From positions 1-5,442 of the forward strand of contig JAYWAM010000189.1 in NCBI GenBank assembly GCA_043782425.1: a stretch of DNA of 5,442 nucleotides, given 5' to 3'. The notes under the pieces are model-generated. The model ran no database searches, had not been told where the DNA came from, and worked only from the letters and a program-made list of their open reading frames with translations. This DNA comes from JAYWAM01 sp043782425 (GTDB taxonomy: Bacteria > Pseudomonadota > Gammaproteobacteria > Burkholderiales > Usitatibacteraceae). This document shows positions 1 to 5,442 of this stretch, piece after piece (the stretch's first letter is position 1; the number at the start of each line of letters is the position of its first letter). A program made the position numbers and the translations under genes.

Positions 1-165
1 GCCCTTTGATAACACCCGCTTTTACGCTATTCCAGCATGAGCAGGAAAGCGCAAAAATCGCAGAAAAAAAGCTTGCAAACGAACAGAGTATCTACAGGCG
101 ACCGAATTTTTTCGCGCTGCTATCGAGAATTAAAATAATCCATTCGAACATCCCGACTTAGGCTG
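1..165. other. AT-rich leader region without a convincing gene
   Basis: This stretch is richer in A and T than the rest of the window and contains A and T runs around 62-70 and 107-112. No long reading frame crosses it. A 33-codon frame (37-138, plus) exists but has no ribosome binding site. It probably holds the promoter of the hydrolase gene that starts near 166. No end of an upstream gene is recognisable at the left edge. Confidence 0.5.
108..136 (+). promoter_or_regulatory. Weak sigma70-like promoter candidate for the hydrolase pair
   Basis: TAAAAT at 131-136 matches the -10 consensus in five of six bases. A T-rich stretch at 108-113 lies 17 bases upstream but is a poor -35 match. The location fits a short leader to the start codon near 166. 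The call rests only on this partial match and on position. Confidence 0.25.
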
Positions 166-972
166 ATGAAAAAAATCCTACGAGGAACTGTTGTGGAATC
201 AACAAAAGCGTTGCGCGCACCCGGGCCTTTGCTGCTGGCGTTGGAAAGCCGCGCGCCGTGGGAATTCGGCGCTATGCTCGCCGCCTGGCCGCTGCTGAGA
301 ATGGCGCCACAAGGTGACGGTCACGCGGTGCTGGTGTTTCCCGGCCTGGGCGCGCCAGATTTTACCACGCGGCCGCTGCGCAATTATTTGCGTGGCCGCG
401 GCTACGATGCCTATGGCTGGGATCAGGGTTTTAACTTCGGGCCGCGCGAAGGCGTGCTGGCGCAATGCGTGGAACGTTTTCGCGCACTGCGCGCGCAAAG
501 CGGCCGCAAGGTGAGCCTCATCGGCTGGAGTCTGGGCGGTATTTACGCGCGTGAAATCGCCAAAATGTTCGCCAAAGATGTGCGCTGCGTCATTACGCTG
601 GGCACGCCGTTCAGCGGCGACCCGAAAGCCAACAATGCCTGGCGTTTGTATGAATTGGCCAGCGGGCACAAGGTCGATGATCCGGAAAAATTTGCGCACA
701 TGCGCGAGGCGCCGCGCGTACCGACCACATCGATATTTAGCCGCAGCGATGGCGTGGTGGCGTGGCAGTGCAGCTTTCAGAAAGAATCGCGCCTCGCGGA
801 AAATATTGAAGTGGTGACCAGCCACGTGGGCATGGGCTTGCATCCTTCAGCCTTGTTCGCCGTCGCTGATCGTCTGGCGCAAGCCGAAGGAAAGTGGCAG
901 CGCTTTGAACGCGGCGGCTGGCGCGCATGGTTTTACCGCGATACGAGCCAGCTTGCCGATCCGTTTATTTGA
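166..972 (+). CDS. Alpha/beta-hydrolase, putative esterase/lipase
   Basis: This is a probable cytoplasmic serine hydrolase of 268 residues with no signal peptide; the substrate is unknown. A core strand with an oxyanion-type turn (VLVFPGLG, residues 55-62) is followed by the nucleophile elbow GWSLGG with Ser122. Asp195 (SRSDG) is the likely acid. His220 (SHVGMG) is the likely base, with His226 as the less likely alternative. The order Ser-Asp-His and the spacing fit the fold. The block after the histidine (HPSALFAVADRLAQ) resembles a group of short proteobacterial hydrolases often annotated only as 'alpha/beta hydrolase'. The start is uncertain: the ATG at 166 has only TAGG three bases before it, whereas the in-frame GTG at 193 has GAGGA six bases before it. 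The shorter form would lack only nine unremarkable residues. The gene is followed five bases later by a second hydrolase, so the two are probably co-transcribed. Confidence 0.87.
   Translation: MKKILRGTVVESTKALRAPGPLLLALESRAPWEFGAMLAAWPLLRMAPQGDGHAVLVFPGLGAPDFTTRPLRNYLRGRGYDAYGWDQGFNFGPREGVLAQCVERFRALRAQSGRKVSLIGWSLGGIYAREIAKMFAKDVRCVITLGTPFSGDPKANNAWRLYELASGHKVDDPEKFAHMREAPRVPTTSIFSRSDGVVAWQCSFQKESRLAENIEVVTSHVGMGLHPSALFAVADRLAQAEGKWQRFERGGWRAWFYRDTSQLADPFI
182..186 (+). promoter_or_regulatory. Shine-Dalgarno favouring the GTG start at 193
   Basis: GAGGA lies six bases upstream of the in-frame GTG at 193-195, which is near-ideal spacing. The ATG at 166 has only TAGG at 159-162, three bases away, which is too close to work well. 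The site therefore argues for initiation at 193, although it lies inside the longer reading frame and could be coincidental. Confidence 0.45.
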
Positions 973-977
973 ACATC

Positions 978-1922
978 ATGTCGCGCGCCAAAGCCAACGG
1001 TCTCACAATCGAATTCGAGTCGCTGGGTGACCGCGCCAATCCCACCATTCTGCTCATCATGGGCCTTGGCATGCAGATGATCGCCTGGCCTGATGCTTTT
1101 TGTGAAATGCTGGTGGCGCGCGGTTTCCATGTGCTGCGCTTTGATAATCGCGATGCCGGGCTGTCCTCCGGTTTTGAACAATGCGGCGTTCCCAATCTGC
1201 TGATGCTGTGGCTCAAGTATGTTTTCAAACGCCCGCTGCACGCGCCGTACTTGATCGACGACATGGTCGATGACACTGCCGCGCTGCTCGATATTCTGTG
1301 CGTCAAGCAAGCGCACGTAGTCGGTGCCTCGATGGGCGGCATGATTGCGCAGAACCTGGCGGCGCGTTATCCGCACAAAGTGCTCAGCCTGACTTCCATG
1401 ATGTCCACCACCGGTCGGCGCGGTCTGCCCGGCCCCACGCGCAAAGTGCGCGCTGCGTTCATGCGCCCGCCCGCGCGCGAAGGTGATGTGCAGGGGGCGG
1501 TGCAGCGCTTGATGCAAATATTGCACGCCATCGGCAGCCCCGGCTACCCTGAAGACGAAGCACTGTTGCGTGCACTGTGCGAGCGTCATGTAAGACGCGC
1601 CTATCGTCCCGACGGCATGGCGCGGCAACTGCAGTGCATTGTGGCGTCGGGTGATAGAACTGCGCTCATCAAGCAGATTGCTGTCCCCACGCTGGTATTG
1701 CACGGTGCTGCCGATCCGCTGCTGCCGCTGGCGTGCGGCAAAGATAGCGCCGCCGTCATTGCCAACGCCCGTCTTACCATCATCGAAGGCATGGGGCATG
1801 ACTTACCAAGCGCGCTGTTGCCGCGACTGGTTGAAGAAATCGTGGCGCATTGCTTGCGTGTTGCACCTGCACTCGCTTCCCCCCAGCCGAACCCTCTCGT
1901 CGAAAACGGGGAGAGGGAATAG
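978..1922 (+). CDS. Alpha/beta-hydrolase, RdmC-type esterase-like
   Basis: A 314-residue serine hydrolase, probably cytoplasmic. The sequence shows an oxyanion-loop region (LLIMGLGMQ, 25-33), the strand VLRFDNRDAGLS (52-63), the nucleophile elbow GASMGG with Ser118, the likely acid Asp246 in HGAADPLLP, and the base His274 in GMGHDLP. A helical cap of about residues 140-235 separates Ser from Asp. This layout is typical of hydrolases often annotated by similarity as aclacinomycin methylesterase RdmC or generic alpha/beta-hydrolases; the real substrate cannot be read from sequence. The frame is also open from an ATG at 927, but that would overlap the previous gene by 46 bases and add 17 unconserved-looking residues, while family members usually begin shortly before the 'ANGL.I.YE..G' strand, as here. 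No strong Shine-Dalgarno precedes 978; reinitiation after the upstream stop five bases earlier is likely. The last roughly 16 residues are encoded by a short inverted repeat and are probably not part of the fold. Confidence 0.9.
   Translation: MSRAKANGLTIEFESLGDRANPTILLIMGLGMQMIAWPDAFCEMLVARGFHVLRFDNRDAGLSSGFEQCGVPNLLMLWLKYVFKRPLHAPYLIDDMVDDTAALLDILCVKQAHVVGASMGGMIAQNLAARYPHKVLSLTSMMSTTGRRGLPGPTRKVRAAFMRPPAREGDVQGAVQRLMQILHAIGSPGYPEDEALLRALCERHVRRAYRPDGMARQLQCIVASGDRTALIKQIAVPTLVLHGAADPLLPLACGKDSAAVIANARLTIIEGMGHDLPSALLPRLVEEIVAHCLRVAPALASPQPNPLVENGERE
1892..1917. repeat. Short inverted repeat (CCCTCTC/GAGAGGG hairpin)
   Basis: CCCTCTC at 1892-1898 pairs perfectly with GAGAGGG at 1911-1917 across a 12-base loop. 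Within the loop, CG-AAAA-CG (1901-1908) can pair further. No T-run follows on either strand, so it is not a canonical intrinsic terminator, though it lies between convergent genes where it could slow transcription or protect mRNA 3' ends. Similar CCCTCTCC...GGAGAGGG elements are common dispersed repeats in proteobacterial genomes (recalled, not searched). It lies inside the last codons of the hydrolase gene. Confidence 0.6.
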
Positions 1923-1969
1923 GCGGATATGTATGCTTGTAATTCATAGAGAAATGGGGGAATTGGGAT

Positions 1970-3271
1970 TCACCTGGCAGCCTTGATGCTCAACCTGGCC
2001 ACCAAGCCGCCGCCTTCCCGCTCCGCCAGTTCAATGTGCCAACCTTGCGCGCTACAGATTTCACGAACAATAGCCAGGCCCAGGCCGCTCCCACCGGTTG
2101 TACGATCACGTGACACCTCAAGACGCACGAAGGGTTCGAAAACCTGAGCGCGCTGCGCTAGCGGAATTCCCGGGCCACGGTCTAATACTTCTACGATGGC
2201 ATTGCCATCGCGCATTTCACAGTTCACTTCGACCAGCTGCCCCCAGCCATAACGTCGCGCATTTTCGATCAAATTGGTCATGATGCGATGCAAGGCCAAG
2301 CGATTGACTTTCAGATGTATTTCCTCGCCGCCGCACTTGACGGCTGGGATTGAGTTGGACATCTCCTGGCACAACGCTGCTATTACTTCACTGAGCGGCG
2401 TCTGTACACCCTGGGTGTGACTGACGCCTCGTGCAAACTCCAGAAACTCGGCGAGCAACATTTCCATTTGGGTGAGATAGCGGTCGATATCGTTCAGCAA
2501 TGTCAAGCCGGGGGAGTGCTTCGCCAGTTCCAGCGCGACTCGCGCGCGGGTGATCGGCGAGCGCAGATCGTGCGAGATGCCGGCGAGCAAGGTAGTGCGG
2601 TTGCTTATCAATGCCTGCACCTCTCGCGCCATATTATTGAATGCTGCAACCAGTGCGTCCAACTCTGCGATGCGATTCTGGTATTGAATTTGCGGCAGGC
2701 CTCCGCTACCCACGTCTGCCGCTGCTGCGCTCAGCGCATTCAAGGGATAGGCCAGCCTGCGCGCGACGACCAGGGCTGCCGCATAGCTCAATACCAGCGT
2801 GCCAAGGAATAACAAGGTTGCGGCCAAAACCGGGTTGGTGCCTAACCGACTGTGGGGGAAAGTAAAGCGCAAGGTAAGACCGGGGGAAGCAATATCAACA
2901 TAATAGGCGCCGTCTTCATAATGCACTGCGGTGGGCTTGCCCAGTCTTTCGCTTAGGTTTTCTTCAAGTTTGTTGGCGAATGGAATCCAGCTTCTGCTGC
3001 CTGGCAACGGGCCGTCAGGCAGCGTCACACTCATACGGTGAAAGGTTTGCAACTGCGCCATCTTTAGCGCACGCTCGTTGTCAGTCAACGGCGCCAGGAT
3101 TTGGGTTGAAAGCACCATGATTCCCGCCAGATCATCTGCCGCAGATTTCAATAACGGCCAAAGCACCAATGCACTAGAGACGCTGTAAGCCAGAAACTGG
3201 AAAACCAGCGTAAACACCACCAGGGCTGTGACACTGCGACCGAATAGAGACTGGTGCGAAGGCCACTTCAC
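1970..3271 (-). CDS. EnvZ-type membrane sensor histidine kinase
   Basis: A 433-residue inner-membrane kinase that autophosphorylates on His and passes phosphate to the adjacent regulator. In order: transmembrane segment 1 (about residues 14-40), a periplasmic domain of about 105 residues, transmembrane segment 2 (about 147-170), a HAMP linker (about 171-222), a HisKA dimerisation domain with the H-box SHDLRSPITR (His234), and a HATPase domain with N-box NLIENARRYG (Asn337), G1 box DRGPGI (364-369), F-box VFEPF (377-381) and G2 box GGSGLGLA (393-400). All catalytic motifs look intact. The chosen start is the GTG whose last two bases lie in the regulator's TGA stop (GTGA overlap); GAGGG lies six bases upstream. 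An in-frame ATG at 3328 would overlap the regulator by about 60 bases and add a poor N-terminus. The stimulus is unknown. H-box and domain order resemble EnvZ, but the periplasmic part is not recognised, so no specific name is given. Confidence 0.95.
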   Translation of the reverse strand: MKWPSHQSLFGRSVTALVVFTLVFQFLAYSVSSALVLWPLLKSAADDLAGIMVLSTQILAPLTDNERALKMAQLQTFHRMSVTLPDGPLPGSRSWIPFANKLEENLSERLGKPTAVHYEDGAYYVDIASPGLTLRFTFPHSRLGTNPVLAATLLFLGTLVLSYAAALVVARRLAYPLNALSAAAADVGSGGLPQIQYQNRIAELDALVAAFNNMAREVQALISNRTTLLAGISHDLRSPITRARVALELAKHSPGLTLLNDIDRYLTQMEMLLAEFLEFARGVSHTQGVQTPLSEVIAALCQEMSNSIPAVKCGGEEIHLKVNRLALHRIMTNLIENARRYGWGQLVEVNCEMRDGNAIVEVLDRGPGIPLAQRAQVFEPFVRLEVSRDRTTGGSGLGLAIVREICSAQGWHIELAEREGGGLVARLSIKAAR

Positions 3272-3963
3272 CCGCAACCCTCGGGTGAAAACAGATAGCC
3301 GCTGCCATGCACCGTGAGAATGCAGCACGGCTGCTCCGGATTGCTTTCTATTTTGCGACGCAAGCGGGTAATCCGCACGTCGATAGAGCGATCAAATGGC
3401 AGGCGCTCATCATTCCCGCACAGACTGACCAGTTGGTCGCGCGTCAGCACGCGATGCGGGTGTTCGCAGAAAATCCGCAATAAGGTAAAGTCGGCGGTGG
3501 TGATTTTTATCTTTGCGCCACTCTTGCTCAAGGTGCGCTTGGCGGTGTCAAGCTGAAACGGGCCAAATGAAAACGTAGGTGTCGCCTGTAGGGGCGCCAC
3601 TTTTTCCTTGCGACGTAATACAGCGCGAATGCGCGCAACCAACTCGCGTGGATTAAACGGCTTTGCCAGATAGTCATCGGCGCCGAGTTCCAGGCCAACG
3701 ATACGATCGGTTTCTTCTCCGCGCGCGGAAAGAATGAGCAGCGGGTATTTATCGGCAACACGGCGGGCGATGGACAGGCCGTCCTCTCCTGGCAACATCA
3801 GATCGAGCACCAGAAAATCAAATTCATTGCGCGCAAGACATTGATCCATTTCACGGGCATCACTGGCGTGCGTGACTTTCATACCGTGTTCTGAAAGATA
3901 GCGACCCACCAGATCGGCTAATTCTAGGTCGTCATCCACAAGCAAAATGCGTAACAGTTCCAT
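3268..3963 (-). CDS. OmpR-family response regulator
   Basis: A 231-residue cytoplasmic DNA-binding regulator, first gene of a two-gene operon with the kinase. The receiver domain (about 1-120) carries the acidic pocket DDD (10-12), phospho-acceptor Asp54 in LVLDLMLPGEDG, switch residue Ser79, and Lys101 in the KPF motif. The C-terminal winged helix (about 130-228) has a recognition helix with RSIDVRITRLRRKIE (192-206) and a wing ending HGSGYLF. The blocks VLDLMLPGEDGLSI, GADDY, KPFNPREL.ARIRAVLRR and RSIDV.I.RLRR match E. coli OmpR closely from memory, so it belongs to the OmpR subgroup, but orthology is not proven. The distance from Asp54 to Ser79 is 25 residues, about three fewer than in OmpR. 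The start ATG at 3963 is supported because the acidic pocket lies at the usual place. It probably binds the GTAAC array directly upstream. Confidence 0.95.
   Translation of the reverse strand: MELLRILLVDDDLELADLVGRYLSEHGMKVTHASDAREMDQCLARNEFDFLVLDLMLPGEDGLSIARRVADKYPLLILSARGEETDRIVGLELGADDYLAKPFNPRELVARIRAVLRRKEKVAPLQATPTFSFGPFQLDTAKRTLSKSGAKIKITTADFTLLRIFCEHPHRVLTRDQLVSLCGNDERLPFDRSIDVRITRLRRKIESNPEQPCCILTVHGSGYLFSPEGCG
3278..3282 (-). promoter_or_regulatory. Shine-Dalgarno for the kinase GTG start
   Basis: GAGGG on the minus strand is six bases before the GTG at 3271-3269. Together with the four-base GTGA start/stop overlap it decides the kinase start and implies translational coupling to the regulator. 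Confidence 0.7.
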
Positions 3964-3974
3964 GCCGGGACTCT

Positions 3975-3980
3975 ACTATA
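3975..3980 (-). promoter_or_regulatory. Possible -10 element of the two-component operon
   Basis: TATAGT on the minus strand matches TATAAT in five of six bases. No -35 match sits 16-18 bases upstream; instead the nearest GTAAC boxes occupy that zone, as expected for an activator-dependent promoter. The implied transcript would have a very short leader of about five bases before the ATG at 3963, which weakens the call. Confidence 0.3.
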
Positions 3981-4001
3981 AGAGAAGCTAAATTTGCGTT
4001 G

Positions 4002-4036
4002 GTAACAAACCGTAACACAAGGTTATGTAATGTAAC
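4002..4036. promoter_or_regulatory. Phased GTAAC direct-repeat array, probable regulator binding site
   Basis: Perfect GTAAC boxes begin at 4002, 4012 and 4032. A degenerate box, GTTAT, occupies the missing slot at 4022. The period is exactly 10 bases, so all boxes face the same side of the helix. OmpR-family regulators bind tandem direct half-sites with about 10-11-base spacing, and GTAAC resembles the conserved core of OmpR sites. The array sits about 40 bases upstream of the response-regulator start and about 95 bases upstream of the divergent SoxB-like gene, so it could serve both. Binding by the adjacent regulator is inferred. Confidence 0.6.
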
Positions 4037-4083
4037 GGCGCGGAAATCCCGTAGTCACGCCTTACGTTCATTATGGCGCTGCG

Positions 4084-4100
4084 GCGAAAAATCATTTCGC
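4084..4100. repeat. Small inverted repeat GCGAAA-N5-TTTCGC
   Basis: Six perfectly paired bases flank a five-base spacer (AATCA). It lies 17 bases before the Shine-Dalgarno of the SoxB-like gene. It could be a leader hairpin or a second protein-binding site; at this length chance is possible. Confidence 0.3.
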
Positions 4101-4117
4101 GCGATTGTCACCTGAAT

Positions 4118-4121
4118 GGAG
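4118..4121 (+). promoter_or_regulatory. Shine-Dalgarno of the SoxB-like gene
   Basis: GGAG is nine bases upstream of the ATG at 4131. It supports this start, which is also the one that yields a clean signal peptide. Confidence 0.7.
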
Positions 4122-4130
4122 AAAAGTATC

Positions 4131-5442
4131 ATGAAAAACGCTAAATCGGGCTTGATCGCATTGCTGCTTTCATTCGCCACTGTAGCGGCAAATGCCGTTA
4201 CCCTGACCTTTATCGAAAACAACGATTTGCATGCTCACCTGACGCCACATCTGGATAAAGTGCTTAATAAGGATGGGCAGGTAGTCTATGAATCGCGCGG
4301 CGGTCTGGCACGCGTGGCCACGCTGGTAAAACAGATTCGTGCGCAAAATCCGAACAACGTGTTGATGAATGTGGGCGACACCTACCACGGTGGCGTAGAG
4401 GCGCTGTATACCTTGGGCAATGCAGTGGTCGATCCGCTTAATGCACTCGGCGTGGACGTTGGTGTGCCGGGTAACTGGGATTTTGCCTATGGCCCGAACG
4501 TTTTCCGTTTGCGCTATGTAAACAACCTGACATTCTTTCAAAAAAGACTGCTTCAGGCGACGGTCAGCCTACCGGTTAAAAAGCCGTCCTTTGCGAATAT
4601 AGCTGCCAATATGCAATCCACTATGGGCGCGAACGCCGGAGGACTTTTGTTGCCGGGAACCTTGATGAAAACTGTAGGAGGCGTCAAGGTGGGTTTTATC
4701 GGTCTGACCTCCGACATCGTGGCGCAGATGGACCCGCTGCTCGCCATTGGGGTGACGTTTACCCAGGGGGAGGCAGCCTACCGCGATTTGATTAACGCTA
4801 ATGCTCAAGCCCTGCGCAGTCAAGGGGCGGAATTGGTCATGGTGCTGAGTGAGTTGGGCTTGCAAAAAGACTACCGGCTTGCCGACGTTATTAATGCCGG
4901 GGCGGTAAATGTGTTTTTCTCCGCGCATACCCACGATACGGTATTCACCCCGCTCAAGGCGCGCAGCGGTGCGCTGGTGGTAGAGGCCGGGCATCACGGC
5001 TGGCTTGGACGTATGGATGTCACGCTAAACAGTGGTCAGGCGCCGCTGTTCAACTGGACCTTGCTGCCGGTTGATGCGAGCATCGCCGAAGATGCGGCAA
5101 TGCAAGCACTGGTAAATGCAGCCCGCGCACCCTTCCTGGTTGCCAACCCCAACATGACCGTTCCCATGATGGGCATGACGCTCAAACTCCTTGAGCCTAT
5201 CGACAAGGTGTTGGGGCATGTGAATGCCCCGCTGGATCGTGAGCAGGCGCTGGAATCGACTTTCAATAATGCCTGGAGCGATACTTTGCGCCTACAGACC
5301 GGGACTGACATTGCGCTCACGCCGGGTTTCCGCATGGATGCGCCCATTCCTGCTGCCGGTACGATGTATGAGGATACCCATGTCGCCGATGGCGCACTGA
5401 CGCTGGAGGACGTATATCGCTATTTCCCAGTCCCCTACACGC
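4131..5442 (+). CDS. Secreted SoxB/5'-nucleotidase-like metallophosphoesterase (3' end beyond window)
   Basis: The frame is open through all 437 complete codons to the right edge, so the C-terminus is missing. A Sec-type signal peptide (MKNAKSG, a hydrophobic core, then a likely cut after ANA near residue 22) points to the periplasm. The N-terminal metallophosphoesterase domain shows NDLHAH (Asp32, His34), GDTYHGG (Asp83), GNWDFAYG (Asn115) and AHTHD (His266, His268); the C-terminal 5'-nucleotidase-type domain begins at about 355, with FNNAWSDTLR and GTDIALTPGFRMDA recalling SoxB and UshA relatives. The Trp in GNWDF aligns with the Trp of SoxB (GHWEF) rather than the catalytic His of nucleotidases (GNHE). 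At the family's SHxG metal-ligand motif it reads SELG, with Glu241 replacing His. Family membership is firm; activity (nucleotide hydrolysis, thiosulfohydrolase or other) is unknown. SoxB proteins normally use a Tat signal, and no twin-arginine is seen here. It is divergent from the two-component operon and may be its target. Confidence 0.9.
   Translation, partial: MKNAKSGLIALLLSFATVAANAVTLTFIENNDLHAHLTPHLDKVLNKDGQVVYESRGGLARVATLVKQIRAQNPNNVLMNVGDTYHGGVEALYTLGNAVVDPLNALGVDVGVPGNWDFAYGPNVFRLRYVNNLTFFQKRLLQATVSLPVKKPSFANIAANMQSTMGANAGGLLLPGTLMKTVGGVKVGFIGLTSDIVAQMDPLLAIGVTFTQGEAAYRDLINANAQALRSQGAELVMVLSELGLQKDYRLADVINAGAVNVFFSAHTHDTVFTPLKARSGALVVEAGHHGWLGRMDVTLNSGQAPLFNWTLLPVDASIAEDAAMQALVNAARAPFLVANPNMTVPMMGMTLKLLEPIDKVLGHVNAPLDREQALESTFNNAWSDTLRLQTGTDIALTPGFRMDAPIPAAGTMYEDTHVADGALTLEDVYRYFPVPYT

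Noticed and set aside
37..138. 33-codon, Lys/Arg-rich small reading frame on the plus strand
   Set aside because: No Shine-Dalgarno precedes it, it lies in an A-rich presumed promoter region, and the basic composition follows from the A-richness.
199..843. 214-residue minus-strand reading frame antisense to the first hydrolase
   Set aside because: It is rich in Ala, His, Gln and Arg, as expected from the reverse of a GC-rich gene, shows no domain motif, and the opposite strand has a clear catalytic triad.
927..977. Upstream ATG extending the second hydrolase by 17 residues
   Set aside because: It would overlap the preceding gene by 46 bases and the added residues do not look like the family N-terminus; ATG at 978 fits better.
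933..1799. 288-residue minus-strand reading frame antisense to the second hydrolase
   Set aside because: It is long but shows no recognisable motif and has low-information composition; the plus-strand gene has all family motifs.
1892..1917. Intrinsic terminator between the convergent genes
   Set aside because: The hairpin is present but no T-run follows it on either strand, so it is recorded only as an inverted repeat.
3272..3328. Upstream ATG extending the histidine kinase by 19 residues
   Set aside because: It would overlap the regulator by about 60 bases; the GTG at 3271 has a good Shine-Dalgarno and a four-base stop/start overlap typical of such operons.
4131..5442. Calling the gene soxB outright
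   Set aside because: SoxB-like features are present, but the metal-ligand His is replaced, the Tat signal is absent, no other sox gene is visible, and the C-terminus is missing.

Overview
The window reads as the chromosome of a Gram-negative proteobacterium, most likely a betaproteobacterium. This is an inference from moderately high GC, GTG starts, an OmpR/EnvZ-type two-component pair and a SoxB-like periplasmic metallophosphoesterase. No rRNA, tRNA, CRISPR array, transposase or phage gene is visible.

Layout, left to right. Positions 1-165 are AT-rich and hold no convincing gene, only a weak promoter candidate. Positions 166-1922 hold two plus-strand alpha/beta-hydrolase genes five bases apart, each with a recognisable Ser-Asp-His triad; they look like a two-gene transcription unit. 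The second gene ends inside a short inverted repeat that appears to have supplied its last codons. Positions 1923-1969 are a short convergent gap. Positions 1970-3963 hold a minus-strand two-component operon: the response regulator comes first and the histidine kinase follows, starting at a GTG that overlaps the regulator's stop codon. Positions 3964-4130 are a divergent promoter region with a helically phased array of GTAAC boxes. From 4131 to the right edge runs a secreted SoxB/5'-nucleotidase-like protein on the plus strand, cut off by the end of the window.

The most coherent unit is the right-hand half: a membrane sensor kinase, an OmpR-like regulator, a 10-bp-phased GTAAC array in the shared promoter, and a divergently transcribed periplasmic metallophosphoesterase-family protein. 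The simplest reading is that the regulator binds the array and controls its own operon, the divergent gene, or both. The phosphoesterase relative has Glu where the family normally has a metal-binding His, and Trp where nucleotidases have a catalytic His (a Trp that SoxB shares), so its reaction cannot be assumed. The two hydrolases on the left show no visible functional link to this unit.
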